NCBI RefSeq assembly: GCF_041435215.1
Contig: NZ_CP108394.1
Location: 1,302,001 to 1,366,000, forward strand
Length of the DNA: 64,000 nucleotides
Source of the DNA: Streptomyces sp. NBC_01314
GTDB lineage: Bacteria; Actinomycetota; Actinomycetes; Streptomycetales; Streptomycetaceae
Reading direction: 5' to 3'
Part shown: in pieces, positions 37,061-45,644 of the stretch
Numbering within the stretch: the stretch's first letter is position 1
Layout: each line of letters opens with the position of its first letter
Notes under the pieces: model-generated
The model's input: the letters and a program-made list of their open reading frames with translations, nothing else
Database searches by the model: none
What the model was told of the DNA's origin: nothing
Translations under genes and position numbers: made by a program

Positions 37061-37098
37061 GGCCCGGGCGGCGGTGTCTCGACCCCACCGCCCGGGCC
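37061..37098. terminator. intra-operon hairpin after the binding-protein gene
   Basis: GGCCCGGGCGG (37061-37071) and CCGCCCGGGCC (37088-37098) form an 11-bp stem with a 16-base loop. It lies directly after the stop of the substrate-binding gene and before the first permease. Such hairpins usually cause partial termination or protect the upstream message. Confidence 0.65.
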
Positions 37099-37111
37099 TG
37101 CCTGCCTACAC

Positions 37112-38434
37112 TCAGCCGCCGACCTGCTGGTTGTAGCCGTCCACGATGTTCTGCAGGGCCTTGTCGGCCGACTGCTCGCCGTTGATCGCCTTGCCGAGCT
37201 CCGCCTTGGTCGGGTCGTCGGCGAGGCTCTTGCCCTTCAGCACCCAGTTCGTCTGCGCGCCGCTGAAGTAGCCGGAGATCGGGTCGTAGAGCGGGATGGA
37301 CTCGTTGTAGAGCTTGAACGCCGCCTGCGCCGCCTCGGACTTGAAGGGGTACTTCGGGTTCAGACCGGTCTCGACCGGCAGGAAGCCGGAGGCCTCGCAC
37401 AGCGCCTGGTAGTGGTCGGGCTCGTACAGCCAGGACAGGAACTTCTCCGCGGCGGCGGCCGCGTCGGCGTTGTTGTTGAAGCCCACCGTCATGCCGCCGC
37501 TGTTGACGTCACTGGCCTGCACCGGCTGGGCGGGAGTCGGGATGCTCGCCCACTCGAACTTCGTGATGCTCTCCGCGTAGGCGGCGACCTGCCACACGCC
37601 GGACCAGTAGGCGACGACGTCACCGCTCTGGAACATGGCCGACGGGTCGGCGCCGCTGGTCCACACCGACTTCGGCATGGTCTTGTCGTCGTTCCATCCG
37701 ACGAAGGTGTTCACGGCCTTCTTGGTCGCCGCGTCCACCGAGAACTTGCCGGAGTCGTCGGCGTGGACGTACTGCCCGCCCATCTCGTACACCATGGCGC
37801 GCAGCCGGGACGGCGACTGGTCGAACGTCAGGGAGTACTTGGCGTCGGTCTTCTCCCGGACCTTGTCCGCCGCCTTGATGAACTCGTCCCAGGTCCAGGT
37901 CTTGTCGGGCGAGGTCGGGTAGTCGACGCCGGCCTTCTCGAAGAGCGACTTGTTGATGAACATGCCGGACGCGGTGACGTCCGAGGGGATGGACAGCACC
38001 TTCCCGGACGAGTCCTTGGCGACGAAGTTGGCGTTGATCTTGTTCGTCTTGTTGTTGGCGATGTCGCTGAGGTCGATCAGCTTGTTCGACCAGATCGGGT
38101 CGAGCGCCGGCACGGCCGCCACGTCGGGCAGCGAGTTCGCCTGCGCGGAGTTGCGCAGCTTCGTCGCGTAGCCGTCGTAGGGGATGTTGACCAGCTTGAC
38201 CTTGACGCCGGTTTCCTTCTCGTACTGCGCCACCATCTTCTTCCAGCCCGCGTCCTGCCCCGGAACCGTGGAGATCCAGAACGTCAGCGACTTGGAGGTC
38301 CCGCCCGAGTCGGATCCCCCTCCGCAGGCGGAGAGCAGCAGGGCACCTGCCGTGGCAACGGCAGCGAGGGGAGCCAGGCGGCGCATACCGCCGCGGCCGA
38401 GTCGGCTTGAGCGCCGCACACCCACAGTGGTCAT
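37112..38434 (-). CDS. sugar ABC transporter substrate-binding lipoprotein
   Basis: A 440-residue extracellular lipoprotein. The lipobox LLLSAC places the lipidated cysteine at residue 37. The mature protein has the family-1 solute-binding pattern: LTFWISTVPGQDAGWKKM, YDGYATKLRNSAQANSLPDVA, GMFINKSLFEKAG, WTWDEFIKAADKV and a late YFSGAQTNWVLKGKSL. ATG 38434 follows AAGGGA, a good site. It heads the leftward operon with two permeases and a lyase-like gene. A LacI-like half-palindrome lies about 230 bp upstream. The sugar is unknown. Confidence 0.92.
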   Translation of the reverse strand: MTTVGVRRSSRLGRGGMRRLAPLAAVATAGALLLSACGGGSDSGGTSKSLTFWISTVPGQDAGWKKMVAQYEKETGVKVKLVNIPYDGYATKLRNSAQANSLPDVAAVPALDPIWSNKLIDLSDIANNKTNKINANFVAKDSSGKVLSIPSDVTASGMFINKSLFEKAGVDYPTSPDKTWTWDEFIKAADKVREKTDAKYSLTFDQSPSRLRAMVYEMGGQYVHADDSGKFSVDAATKKAVNTFVGWNDDKTMPKSVWTSGADPSAMFQSGDVVAYWSGVWQVAAYAESITKFEWASIPTPAQPVQASDVNSGGMTVGFNNNADAAAAAEKFLSWLYEPDHYQALCEASGFLPVETGLNPKYPFKSEAAQAAFKLYNESIPLYDPISGYFSGAQTNWVLKGKSLADDPTKAELGKAINGEQSADKALQNIVDGYNQQVGG

Positions 38435-38665
38435 CTTCGATCCCTTTTTTTCGGTAGGGGACAGAGCACGGCGCCGACCGAGGCGGCACGGGTGCATTTT
38501 GCAGGAAAGCTGCTTTCCGGGGGGCGCGGCCTCGCCCGGCCGCGTCGTCCACGCGGGGCGGGATCCCCGGCCTTCTGGCCGCCACCGCACGGGCACGCCC
38601 TCGTGCGGTTGCCGTACGTCGAGTACGGGCGGGAGGCTCACCCCAAGTCGGCGTCCCGGCCGACT

Positions 38666-38682
38666 TAGAAAGCGCTTGTCCG
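38666..38682. promoter_or_regulatory. candidate sugar-repressor operator upstream of the binding-protein gene
   Basis: AAGCGCTT (38670-38677) is a perfect 8-bp palindrome inside GAAAGCGCTTGTC, close to the core seen in LacI-family operators. It is placed between the ROK gene and the binding-protein gene. No LacI gene is in the window, so the regulator is unknown. Confidence 0.4.
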
Positions 38683-38709
38683 GACATTGGCAGATGCCGG
38701 TGGAGTCCG

Positions 38710-39831
38710 TCAATGCTTCACCGCCGCCCCTCCGGTCACGGTTTGGATTCCCCGGGCCACGGCCAGCCGACTGGCCCCCACGACAGTGCCGCTGTCGCCG
38801 AGCGCGCTGCTCACGACCTCGGTGGGCCAGCTCAGCCGGGCCAGTTCGGCCCGAACTCCGGGCAGGAGCCGCGGCTTGGAGCCGACGGCTCCGCCCAGCA
38901 CGATCAGGCCGGGATCCAGGACCGCGGTCGCCGCGGCGGCGAGTCTGCCCACGTCGGCGGCGTGCCGGCCGACGACGGCGCAGGCCGTGGCGTGTCCCGC
39001 GTCGGCCAGCGCGAACAGCCCGTCGACGGTGTCCGGGCATGGGTCGTCCACGCCCTGCCAGGCGCCCGCCGCCCGGCGCAGCAGGGAACCCGCTCCTATG
39101 TGCGCCTCCAGGCCCTCGTGGCGTGGTTCCCGGTCGGCGTCCCACGGGTAGGGCAGCCGGGCCACCTCACCGGCGGCGCCGTTCGCGCCGCGCAGCACCT
39201 GGCCGCCGATGACGACACCGAGACCGATGCCGACGCCGATCCGCAGATAGCCGAAGGTGTCCCGGCCTCGGGCGGCGCCCTCGTGCAGCTCGGCCAGGGC
39301 GGCGCAGTTCACGTTGTTCTCGACGTGGACGGGCACTCCCGGCGGGAGCGCCACGGTCAGGGCGTCGAAGATGGGGCCGGCCTTGGCGGTGGCGGGCCGT
39401 ACGGCCGCGCCCTCCCGGCCCTGGGTGGTGACGTCGCCGACGGCGACGACGATGGCGCGCAGCGGCGCGCCGGCCGAAAGCACCGCGAGGGCCTCCGCGA
39501 CCACGTCGACGGTGTCCGCCCGCAGGCCGGTGCCCTCGGCGAGCAGCGTGCCGTCCAGGGCGCAGACCCGGACCCGGGTGACGCTGGGTCCGAGGTCGAC
39601 GGCGAGTACGGCGCCGGCGGCGGGGCCGAGATCGTATACGGCCGCCGACCTGCCGGTTCCGCCGTTGAGGGTGCCGGAGCGGGCGGCGAGACCGGCGGCC
39701 TCCAGCTCCGCGACGGCGGTGGAGACGGTCGGCTTGGAAAGCCGTGCCCCGGTGGCCAGTTGGGGGCGGGTGGCGGTGCTCGACGCGGCCAGTACGGCGA
39801 AGACAGCGCGGGCGCTCTCGCTCAGTTGCAT
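38710..39831 (-). CDS. ROK-family transcriptional regulator
   Basis: A 373-residue regulator. An N-terminal helix-turn-helix (about 5-65; TRPQLATGARLSKPTVSTAVAELEAAGLA) precedes a ROK sugar-kinase-like domain (VLAVDLGPSVTRVRVC, VHVENNVNCAALAE, GIGLGVVIGG, LGGAVGS). The cysteine cluster that binds zinc in typical ROK proteins is missing; the segment reads LPYPWDADREPRHEGLEA. ATG 39831 follows GGGGAGAG. It is divergent from a sugar kinase gene, and the palindrome at 39909-39932 is its likely operator. It probably controls the neighbouring sugar-uptake operon. Confidence 0.9.
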   Translation of the reverse strand: MQLSESARAVFAVLAASSTATRPQLATGARLSKPTVSTAVAELEAAGLAARSGTLNGGTGRSAAVYDLGPAAGAVLAVDLGPSVTRVRVCALDGTLLAEGTGLRADTVDVVAEALAVLSAGAPLRAIVVAVGDVTTQGREGAAVRPATAKAGPIFDALTVALPPGVPVHVENNVNCAALAELHEGAARGRDTFGYLRIGVGIGLGVVIGGQVLRGANGAAGEVARLPYPWDADREPRHEGLEAHIGAGSLLRRAAGAWQGVDDPCPDTVDGLFALADAGHATACAVVGRHAADVGRLAAAATAVLDPGLIVLGGAVGSKPRLLPGVRAELARLSWPTEVVSSALGDSGTVVGASRLAVARGIQTVTGGAAVKH

Positions 39832-39894
39832 GCTCTCCCCAGTCGTGCCGCGATCATCCGGCCGCACGGTCGTGCGGTAACCGGGTCCTAACCC

Positions 39895-39937
39895 TTGACG
39901 CACTCTAATTCGTTAGTTAATTTCCTAACGAAGTCAA
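39895..39937. promoter_or_regulatory. palindromic operator between two facing promoters
   Basis: TTCGTTAG (39909-39916), eight bases, then CTAACGAA (39925-39932) make a perfect 8-bp dyad. On the plus strand TTGACG (39895-39900) and TAATTT (39918-39923) are 17 bp apart; on the minus strand TTGACT (39937-39932) and TAACGA (39915-39910) are 16 bp apart. The two promoters overlap each other and the palindrome, so one bound repressor could silence both the ROK gene and the kinase gene. Confidence 0.75.
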
Positions 39938-40074
39938 GCGGTACTCGCCTACCGCACCAGCAGAGGCCCGTCCCGGGGCTTCCCTAGCACCCCCCCACAG
40001 ACCCTGTGTGTCCAGGCACGGTTTCGCCCAGCCGTCGCTGCGCCATCGCAACGCAACGACGAAAGAGGCCTTTC

Positions 40075-40989
40075 GTGCAGGACTCCGGGCCCGTCGCGGT
40101 CGGTATCGACGTGGGCGGCACCAAGACCCATCTCCGTGCTGTCACGGGGACGGACTCCGTCGCCGATCACGTCCGCACGAGCCGCGGCTGGCGGCCGCAC
40201 GACCCGGCGGCCGCGACCGCATGGCTGGCCACGCTGGTCGAGGAGGCGCTGCCCGCGCACACCCTCCCGTCCGCCGTGGCCGTCGGTGCTCACGCCTGCG
40301 AGACACCCCGGCAGTGCGAGGGGATACGTCTCGCCCTCCAGGAACGGCTTCAGGTGCCGTGCCTGGTGGTGGGGGACGCCGAACTGCTCGCCCCCGCCGC
40401 CGGTTTCGACAGGGGCGTGGGCCTGGTCGCGGGCACCGGTTCCGTGGCCGTCGGCCGGTCCGCCGACGGCACCACGGTGCAGGTCGGCGGATGGGGGGCG
40501 GTCCTCGGCGACGAGGGCGGCGCCGCCGGTCTCGTCCGCGAGGCGGCCCGTGCCGTCTGGGCGGCACACGACCGGGGCGAGGCGCCCGACGCGCTCGCCG
40601 ACCGGCTCGTCGCCGCCTTCGCGGTCAGCGAGGTCCCGGCTCTCGGCGGGGCGCTGGAGGCGGCCACGGACCTGTCCGCCGACTGGGGCCGGCACGCGCC
40701 CGTGGTGTTCGAGGCCGCCGAGGAGGGTTCCCTCCTCGCCCACCGGGTGATCGCCGACGGAGGCCGCGCGCTCGCCTCGCTCGTGGCGCGGCTCGCCGCC
40801 CGCGGGGTCGCGGTGGACGACGTGGTGGTGGCCGGCGGGACGATCCTCTCCAGGCCCGCCCTGTACTCCGCATTCGCCGAAGCGCTCTTGGACGCTGTAC
40901 CGTCCGCGCGACCGCATGTGCTCCAAGTGCCCCCGGTCGAAGGGGCGTTGGCATTCTCACGTACTCTCCTCCGACCGGTCACCCGCTGA
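40075..40989 (+). CDS. BadF/BcrA-type sugar kinase (N-acetylglucosamine-kinase-like)
   Basis: A 304-residue ATP-dependent sugar kinase of the ASKHA fold. Phosphate-1 is GIDVGGTKTHLRAV, phosphate-2 LVAGTGSVAVG, the adenosine motif VVVAGGTILS, and GGWGAVLGDEGGAAGLVREA is typical of BadF/N-acetylglucosamine kinases. GTG 40075 follows AGAGG. The gene is divergent from the ROK regulator and is preceded by a near-consensus promoter with the operator across its -10 box. It likely phosphorylates the sugar released from what the ABC system imports. Confidence 0.87.
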   Translation: MQDSGPVAVGIDVGGTKTHLRAVTGTDSVADHVRTSRGWRPHDPAAATAWLATLVEEALPAHTLPSAVAVGAHACETPRQCEGIRLALQERLQVPCLVVGDAELLAPAAGFDRGVGLVAGTGSVAVGRSADGTTVQVGGWGAVLGDEGGAAGLVREAARAVWAAHDRGEAPDALADRLVAAFAVSEVPALGGALEAATDLSADWGRHAPVVFEAAEEGSLLAHRVIADGGRALASLVARLAARGVAVDDVVVAGGTILSRPALYSAFAEALLDAVPSARPHVLQVPPVEGALAFSRTLLRPVTR

Positions 40990-41085
40990 TCACCGTCCGG
41001 TCGCCGGCCGGACACCAACCGGTCATTCGTCAACCTCACGCTCAGCCCGCACCCGATCACCACCTCGCGAAAGGAGCGGCGCTCC

Positions 41086-42990
41086 ATGCCGTCATCTGCC
41101 GGGCACCACACGCTCAACCGCCGCGTCTTCCTCCGGAACTCCCTCGGCGTCACGGCCGGCCTGATCGCCGCTCCGACCGTCGCGAACCTGTGGCAGGCCC
41201 CCGAGGCCAAGGCCGCCACCGCGTTCGCCGCGTTCGTCGACGACTACACCACCAACATCACGGCGAACCTCACCCCCGAGACCAACGCCGTGGTCCGCGC
41301 GCTCGGCGGCTTCGCCGAGATCTGGAAGACAGGGAGCGCCTGGAACACCGGCACCCCCCTGCTGCCGGAGATCCTGCGCGACAACATGCGCTACTGCGCG
41401 CGCCTCACCGGCCGCCGTACGGAGGAACAGGCCCGCGAGGCGTTCGTCTACGACCGGCAGCACCAGAGCTACGCCATGATCGGCGCGCTCGGCCCGCTGG
41501 CCGGGCTGTACCGCTCGGGCGCCAAGGCGGTCACCTCGATCACCGCCGCCCCCGACGGCATCCCGGCCACCAAGATCAACGACGCCGTGCCCGCCGGCTC
41601 GCCCGCCGGTTCCGCGCTGGGCGCCGGCTCGTACGACTCGGACCTCGGCCAGGTGGCCAGACTCGTCGACACCGTGCGCGGCCCGTTCGCCTCGGGCAAC
41701 CCCGCCAAGTTCACCTTCCAGTACCCGCGTCCGTGGCGGATGAACGAGGACAGCGAGGTCGTCGACACCGGGGAGAAGGACGAGCTCGGGTTCCCCGTCT
41801 ACGACTCCGAGGTCGTCGTCGTGACGCAGCTGCTGCGGCAGCGCGGCGAGAACCCGGCCGAGGACGGCGGTTTCCCCAGCGGCCACACCAACGCCTTCCA
41901 CCTGGCGGCGCTGGCGTTCGCGTACGCGGTCCCGGAGCGCTTCCAGGAGATCGTGACCCGCGCCTTCGAGCTGAGCCACACCCGGATCATGTCCGGCATG
42001 CACTCCACGGTCGACGTCCTCGGCGGCCGGGTCATGGCCACCGCGCTGGCCGCCGCCGCGCTCGCCGACCCGAAGAACGCCGCGCTCAAGGCCGCCGCGC
42101 GCAAGCAGGCCGCCGAGTACTTCCAGGCGAAGACCGGCACCACCGCCGACACGCTGTTCGACTACGCGCACTCGGACGCCGACGACCGGTACGCCGACCG
42201 CCGGGCCAACGCCCGTGTGGTCGAGCCGAAGCTGGCGTATGTGCTGCGCCGGCGCGGCGGTGGCGAGGATCTGACCGTGCCGAAGGGCGCCGAGGTCCTG
42301 CTGGAGACCCGCCTGCCGTACCTCGACGCGGCGCAGCGGCGCGAGGTGCTGCGCACGACCGCACTGCCGGCCGGGTACGTCCTGCTGGACGGCTGGGAGC
42401 AGTGGGGCCGACTCAACCTGTTCGCGGCGGCGGACGGCTACGGCGTCTTCGACTCGGACGTCACCGTCACGCTGGACGCCGCGCTCGGCGGCTTCGACGC
42501 GGCCGACACCTGGCGCAACGACATCGACGGCTCGGGCGGTCTCGTCAAGCGGGGCAGCGGTTCGCTGACGCTGGCCGGCGCCAACCGGTACAAGGGCGAC
42601 ACCGTCGTGGAGGCCGGCGTCCTCGCGGCGGGCTCGACGGAGGCCTTCGGCCGCGGTGACCTGCGGGTGAAGGGCGGCACGCTGGCCACCGGCGACCACA
42701 GCGTCCGCATACGCGGCGACTACGCGCAGGCCGGCGTCCTCGACGTGACGCTGGACCGGGGCACCGACCCGGCCCTCGCGGTGGACAGGCGCGCGGTCCT
42801 GGAGCGGGGCAGCAGGCTGGTGGTCCGCTTCGACGCCGAGCAGGCACCGCGTTCCGGCGACACGGTGGCCGTCATCGAGGCGCGGTCGCTGCAGGGCCGG
42901 TTCGCCGAGGTCTCCGTGGCCGTCGAGGGCTGGACGGCCGAGCAGGTCGTCACGGCGAACGGTGTGTCGGTCCGCCTGCGGAAGATGTAA
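41086..42990 (+). CDS. Tat-exported PAP2 phosphatase with C-terminal beta-repeat
   Basis: A 634-residue exported protein. The Tat signal (NRRVFLRNSLGVTAG) is cut near AKA at about residue 43. The PAP2 acid-phosphatase motifs are K-F-T-F-Q-Y-P-R-P, PSGHTNAF and SHTRIMSGMHSTVDVLGG. The C-terminal 150 residues contain GGLVKRGSGSLTLAGANRY, the autotransporter-associated beta-strand repeat, unusual for a Gram-positive protein. ATG 41086 follows AAAGGAG. It lies 97 bp after the kinase and a strong hairpin follows it. Confidence 0.9.
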   Translation: MPSSAGHHTLNRRVFLRNSLGVTAGLIAAPTVANLWQAPEAKAATAFAAFVDDYTTNITANLTPETNAVVRALGGFAEIWKTGSAWNTGTPLLPEILRDNMRYCARLTGRRTEEQAREAFVYDRQHQSYAMIGALGPLAGLYRSGAKAVTSITAAPDGIPATKINDAVPAGSPAGSALGAGSYDSDLGQVARLVDTVRGPFASGNPAKFTFQYPRPWRMNEDSEVVDTGEKDELGFPVYDSEVVVVTQLLRQRGENPAEDGGFPSGHTNAFHLAALAFAYAVPERFQEIVTRAFELSHTRIMSGMHSTVDVLGGRVMATALAAAALADPKNAALKAAARKQAAEYFQAKTGTTADTLFDYAHSDADDRYADRRANARVVEPKLAYVLRRRGGGEDLTVPKGAEVLLETRLPYLDAAQRREVLRTTALPAGYVLLDGWEQWGRLNLFAAADGYGVFDSDVTVTLDAALGGFDAADTWRNDIDGSGGLVKRGSGSLTLAGANRYKGDTVVEAGVLAAGSTEAFGRGDLRVKGGTLATGDHSVRIRGDYAQAGVLDVTLDRGTDPALAVDRRAVLERGSRLVVRFDAEQAPRSGDTVAVIEARSLQGRFAEVSVAVEGWTAEQVVTANGVSVRLRKM

Positions 42991-43008
42991 CTTCCCTTGC
43001 CAGTAAGG

Positions 43009-43040
43009 CTGTTGGGGGTGGCGTGAGCCGCCCCCAACAG
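43009..43040. terminator. bidirectional hairpin after the PAP2 gene
   Basis: CTGTTGGGGGTGGC and GCCGCCCCCAACAG pair (one G-T-type mismatch near the loop) around GTGA. It separates the PAP2 gene from the convergent SpoIIE-type gene. Confidence 0.8.
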
Positions 43041-43044
43041 TCGT

Positions 43045-45435
43045 TCACAGGCTCGGCGGCAGGGCCTGCTCGGCCCAGATGGTCTTGCCCGCGCCGCTCG
43101 GGCGGCTGCCCCAGCGGTCGGTGAGCTGGGCGACGAGGAGCAGGCCGCGGCCGCCCTCGTCGAAGCTGCGGGCCCGGCGCAGATGGGGTGAGGTGCTGCT
43201 GGCGTCGGAGACCTCGCAGATGAGGGCGCGGTCGCGGATCAGACGCAGCTGGATGGGGGCTCCCCCGTAGCGGATGGCGTTGGTGACGAGTTCGCTGACC
43301 ACGAGTTCGGTGACGAAGGCGGCCTCCTCCAGGCCCCAGCGGGTGAGCTGGTCGGTGGCCAGCTTGCGCGCGTTGGCGACCAGCGCCGGGTCGTCGGAGA
43401 GGTTCCAGACGGCCACCTGTTCCGCGTCGAGAGCACGGGTGCGGGCGAGCAGCAGGGCCACGTCGTCGGCCGGTTTGTCGGGCAGCAGCGCCTTCAGTAC
43501 GGCGTCGCAGGCGCTCTCCAGACTGGCCACCGACCCCCGCAGCGCGGCGCACAGGGCGGCGGTGCCCGTGTCGACGTCACGGTCGCGGGCCTCGACCAGA
43601 CCGTCGGTGTAGAGGGCGAGGACCGAGCCCTCGGGCAGCGCCAGCTCCCTCGCCTCGAACGGCAGCCCGCCGACGCCGAGCATCGGTCCCGCCACCACCT
43701 CCACGACCTCCACACTGCCGTCGGGCCGCACCACCACGGGCGGCACATGCCCGGCCGAGGCGATCGAGCAGCTGCGGTCCACCGGGTCGTACACCGCGTA
43801 CAGACAGGTGGCGCCGATCTCCCCGTCACCCGTGCCGTCACCGGCCGCGAGGTGCTCGACCAGGTCGTCCAGGTGGGTGAGCAGCTCGTCGGGCGGCAGG
43901 TCCACGTCGGCGAGCGCCCACACGGCCGTGCGCAGCCGGCCCATGGTGACGGAGGCGTGGATGCCGTGGCCGACGACGTCCCCGACGACCAGCGCCACCC
44001 GGGTCCCGGACAGCGGGATCACGTCGAACCAGTCACCGCCCACCCCGGCCTGCGACAGCGCGGGCAGATAGCGGGAGGCGAACTCGACGGCCGCCTGTCC
44101 GGCGACCGTCTTCGGCAACAGGCTGCGCTGGAGCGCCAGCGCTGTCGTGCGTTCCCTGGTGTAGCGGCGGGCGTTGTCTACGCAGACCGCCGCCCGGCTG
44201 GAGAGTTCCTCGGCGAGCGACATGTCGTCCTGGTCGAAGGCGTCGGGGTGCTCGGGCGTCAGAATGCGGACGAAGACGGCCACACCGAGGGTCGTGCCAC
44301 GCGCGACGAGGGGTACGGCCATCAGCGACAGGTCATGGTCCTCGGCCTCCTGGAGTTTGGCGGAGCGTGCGCCGTGCCGCGCGAACCAGGAGTCGAGGGA
44401 GGTGTCGCCGGTGCGGGTGAGCACGGGCTCGCCGGTGAGCAGGGCGCGGGCGGGCGGCGAGGCGGGCGGGTAGACATCGGCGGCGCCCAGACCGATCGCC
44501 GCCTCCGGGGCACCGGGCGTACGGGAGTAATGAGCGGCCCGGCGCAGCCGCACCCCCCTGTCCATGGGGACCGGCTCGGGTTCCTCGCCCTGCAGCACGG
44601 ACTCCAGGAGGTCGACGCTGGCGAAGTCCGCGAGCCGGGGCACGACCAGTTCGGCGAGTTCGCGGGCGGTCTGGACGACGTCGAGCTTGGTGCCGATGGA
44701 CCCGGCGGCCTCGTTCAGCAGCGCGAGGCGCTGGCGGGCCCAGAACTGCTCGCTGCTGTCGAACCCCGCGAGCGCGGTGCCGATCAGCTCGCCGGAGCGG
44801 TCCCGTACGGGCCACATCTCGAAGCTCCAGGCGTGCATGCGCCGGCCGGACGGCGAGCGGGTCCAGCTCTCGTAGTGGACCGGCTCGCCGGTCTCCACGA
44901 CGATCTCCAGGTGGCGCAGGAAGCCCCGGCTGTGCTCGGCGTTCTCCACGGTGTCGGGGAAGTACTGGTGCCGGAACTCCTCCTCGGGCTGGCCCATGAC
45001 CTGGCACGCCCAGTCGTTCATCCGCAGATAGCGCTGCCCGGTGTCGAAGACGGACATGGACATCGAGGCCTGCTTGAAGGCCAGCTCGCCGAGGCCGCGC
45101 TCGTTCTGGTCCGGCGTCGCGGTGACGACGAACTTCCGCCGCTCGCCCTCCCCGCCCCGCAGCGGGCAGATCCGCAGCGCCACTTTCTGGCGCCGCCCGT
45201 CCCGGTAGCGCAGGTCCACCACCGCGTCGCCGTGCGTCAGCAGCGCCCTCCACACCGCTGCCGCGTCCCCGTCGACGAGGTCCGCCGCCGGCCGCCCGGT
45301 CACGTCCCCGGCGCCGTACCCGGTGAGCCGTCGGGCCCCTTCGCTCCACCCCGCGACGAGGCCGCGCGCGTCGACCACCGCCATCGCCTCACCGGCCGTG
45401 GCAGCCCGCGACGCGCCGGACGCCTTCGTCACCAT
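43045..45435 (-). CDS. PAS-PAS-GAF-SpoIIE phosphatase with HATPase domain
   Basis: A 796-residue soluble regulator. Two PAS domains (about 15-110 and 115-235) are followed by a GAF domain (about 245-420), a SpoIIE/PP2C phosphatase domain (about 430-645, with VGGDWFDVI, VVGDVVGHG, DGLVEARD, DDVALLLARTRALD) and a C-terminal anti-sigma-factor-type ATPase domain (TELVVSELVTNAIRYGG, DEGGRGLLLV). Such proteins switch anti-sigma antagonists on and off. Having both phosphatase and kinase-like domains lets one protein act on both sides of the partner switch. It is separated from the neighbouring peptidoglycan protein by a repeat. Confidence 0.93.
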   Translation of the reverse strand: MVTKASGASRAATAGEAMAVVDARGLVAGWSEGARRLTGYGAGDVTGRPAADLVDGDAAAVWRALLTHGDAVVDLRYRDGRRQKVALRICPLRGGEGERRKFVVTATPDQNERGLGELAFKQASMSMSVFDTGQRYLRMNDWACQVMGQPEEEFRHQYFPDTVENAEHSRGFLRHLEIVVETGEPVHYESWTRSPSGRRMHAWSFEMWPVRDRSGELIGTALAGFDSSEQFWARQRLALLNEAAGSIGTKLDVVQTARELAELVVPRLADFASVDLLESVLQGEEPEPVPMDRGVRLRRAAHYSRTPGAPEAAIGLGAADVYPPASPPARALLTGEPVLTRTGDTSLDSWFARHGARSAKLQEAEDHDLSLMAVPLVARGTTLGVAVFVRILTPEHPDAFDQDDMSLAEELSSRAAVCVDNARRYTRERTTALALQRSLLPKTVAGQAAVEFASRYLPALSQAGVGGDWFDVIPLSGTRVALVVGDVVGHGIHASVTMGRLRTAVWALADVDLPPDELLTHLDDLVEHLAAGDGTGDGEIGATCLYAVYDPVDRSCSIASAGHVPPVVVRPDGSVEVVEVVAGPMLGVGGLPFEARELALPEGSVLALYTDGLVEARDRDVDTGTAALCAALRGSVASLESACDAVLKALLPDKPADDVALLLARTRALDAEQVAVWNLSDDPALVANARKLATDQLTRWGLEEAAFVTELVVSELVTNAIRYGGAPIQLRLIRDRALICEVSDASSTSPHLRRARSFDEGGRGLLLVAQLTDRWGSRPSGAGKTIWAEQALPPSL

Positions 45436-45519
45436 ATGGCCAGGATGGTCCGTCCGAGGCGGGGCAACAACCCGGATACCGCCGTGACGGACCGGGTACG
45501 CGGCCCCGCCGTGAGGCTG

Positions 45520-45634
45520 GGGCCTGTCGCTCGGATCACGCCGATTTCGGGCGACGGCGCCTCCTGACCGACGACAACACCGCAGATGTGCGCACCAGGC
45601 CCCGCGGCCCAGGCGTGATCCGAACGACAGGCCC
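45520..45634. repeat. MITE-like element with 23-bp inverted ends
   Basis: GGGCCTGTCGCTCGGATCAC (start 45520, continuing to 45542) pairs with 45612-45634 in inverted orientation, with one mismatch in 23 bp and 69 bp between. The 115-bp unit encodes nothing. Its right end lies 11 bp from the stop of the peptidoglycan-binding gene. Confidence 0.7.
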
Positions 45635-45644
45635 TGGAGCTGGA

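Noticed and set aside
40008..42659. 883-codon rightward frame across the sugar kinase and PAP2 genes
   Set aside because: It is out of frame with both genes, which have intact motifs; the product is Arg/Pro-rich without a fold-like pattern.
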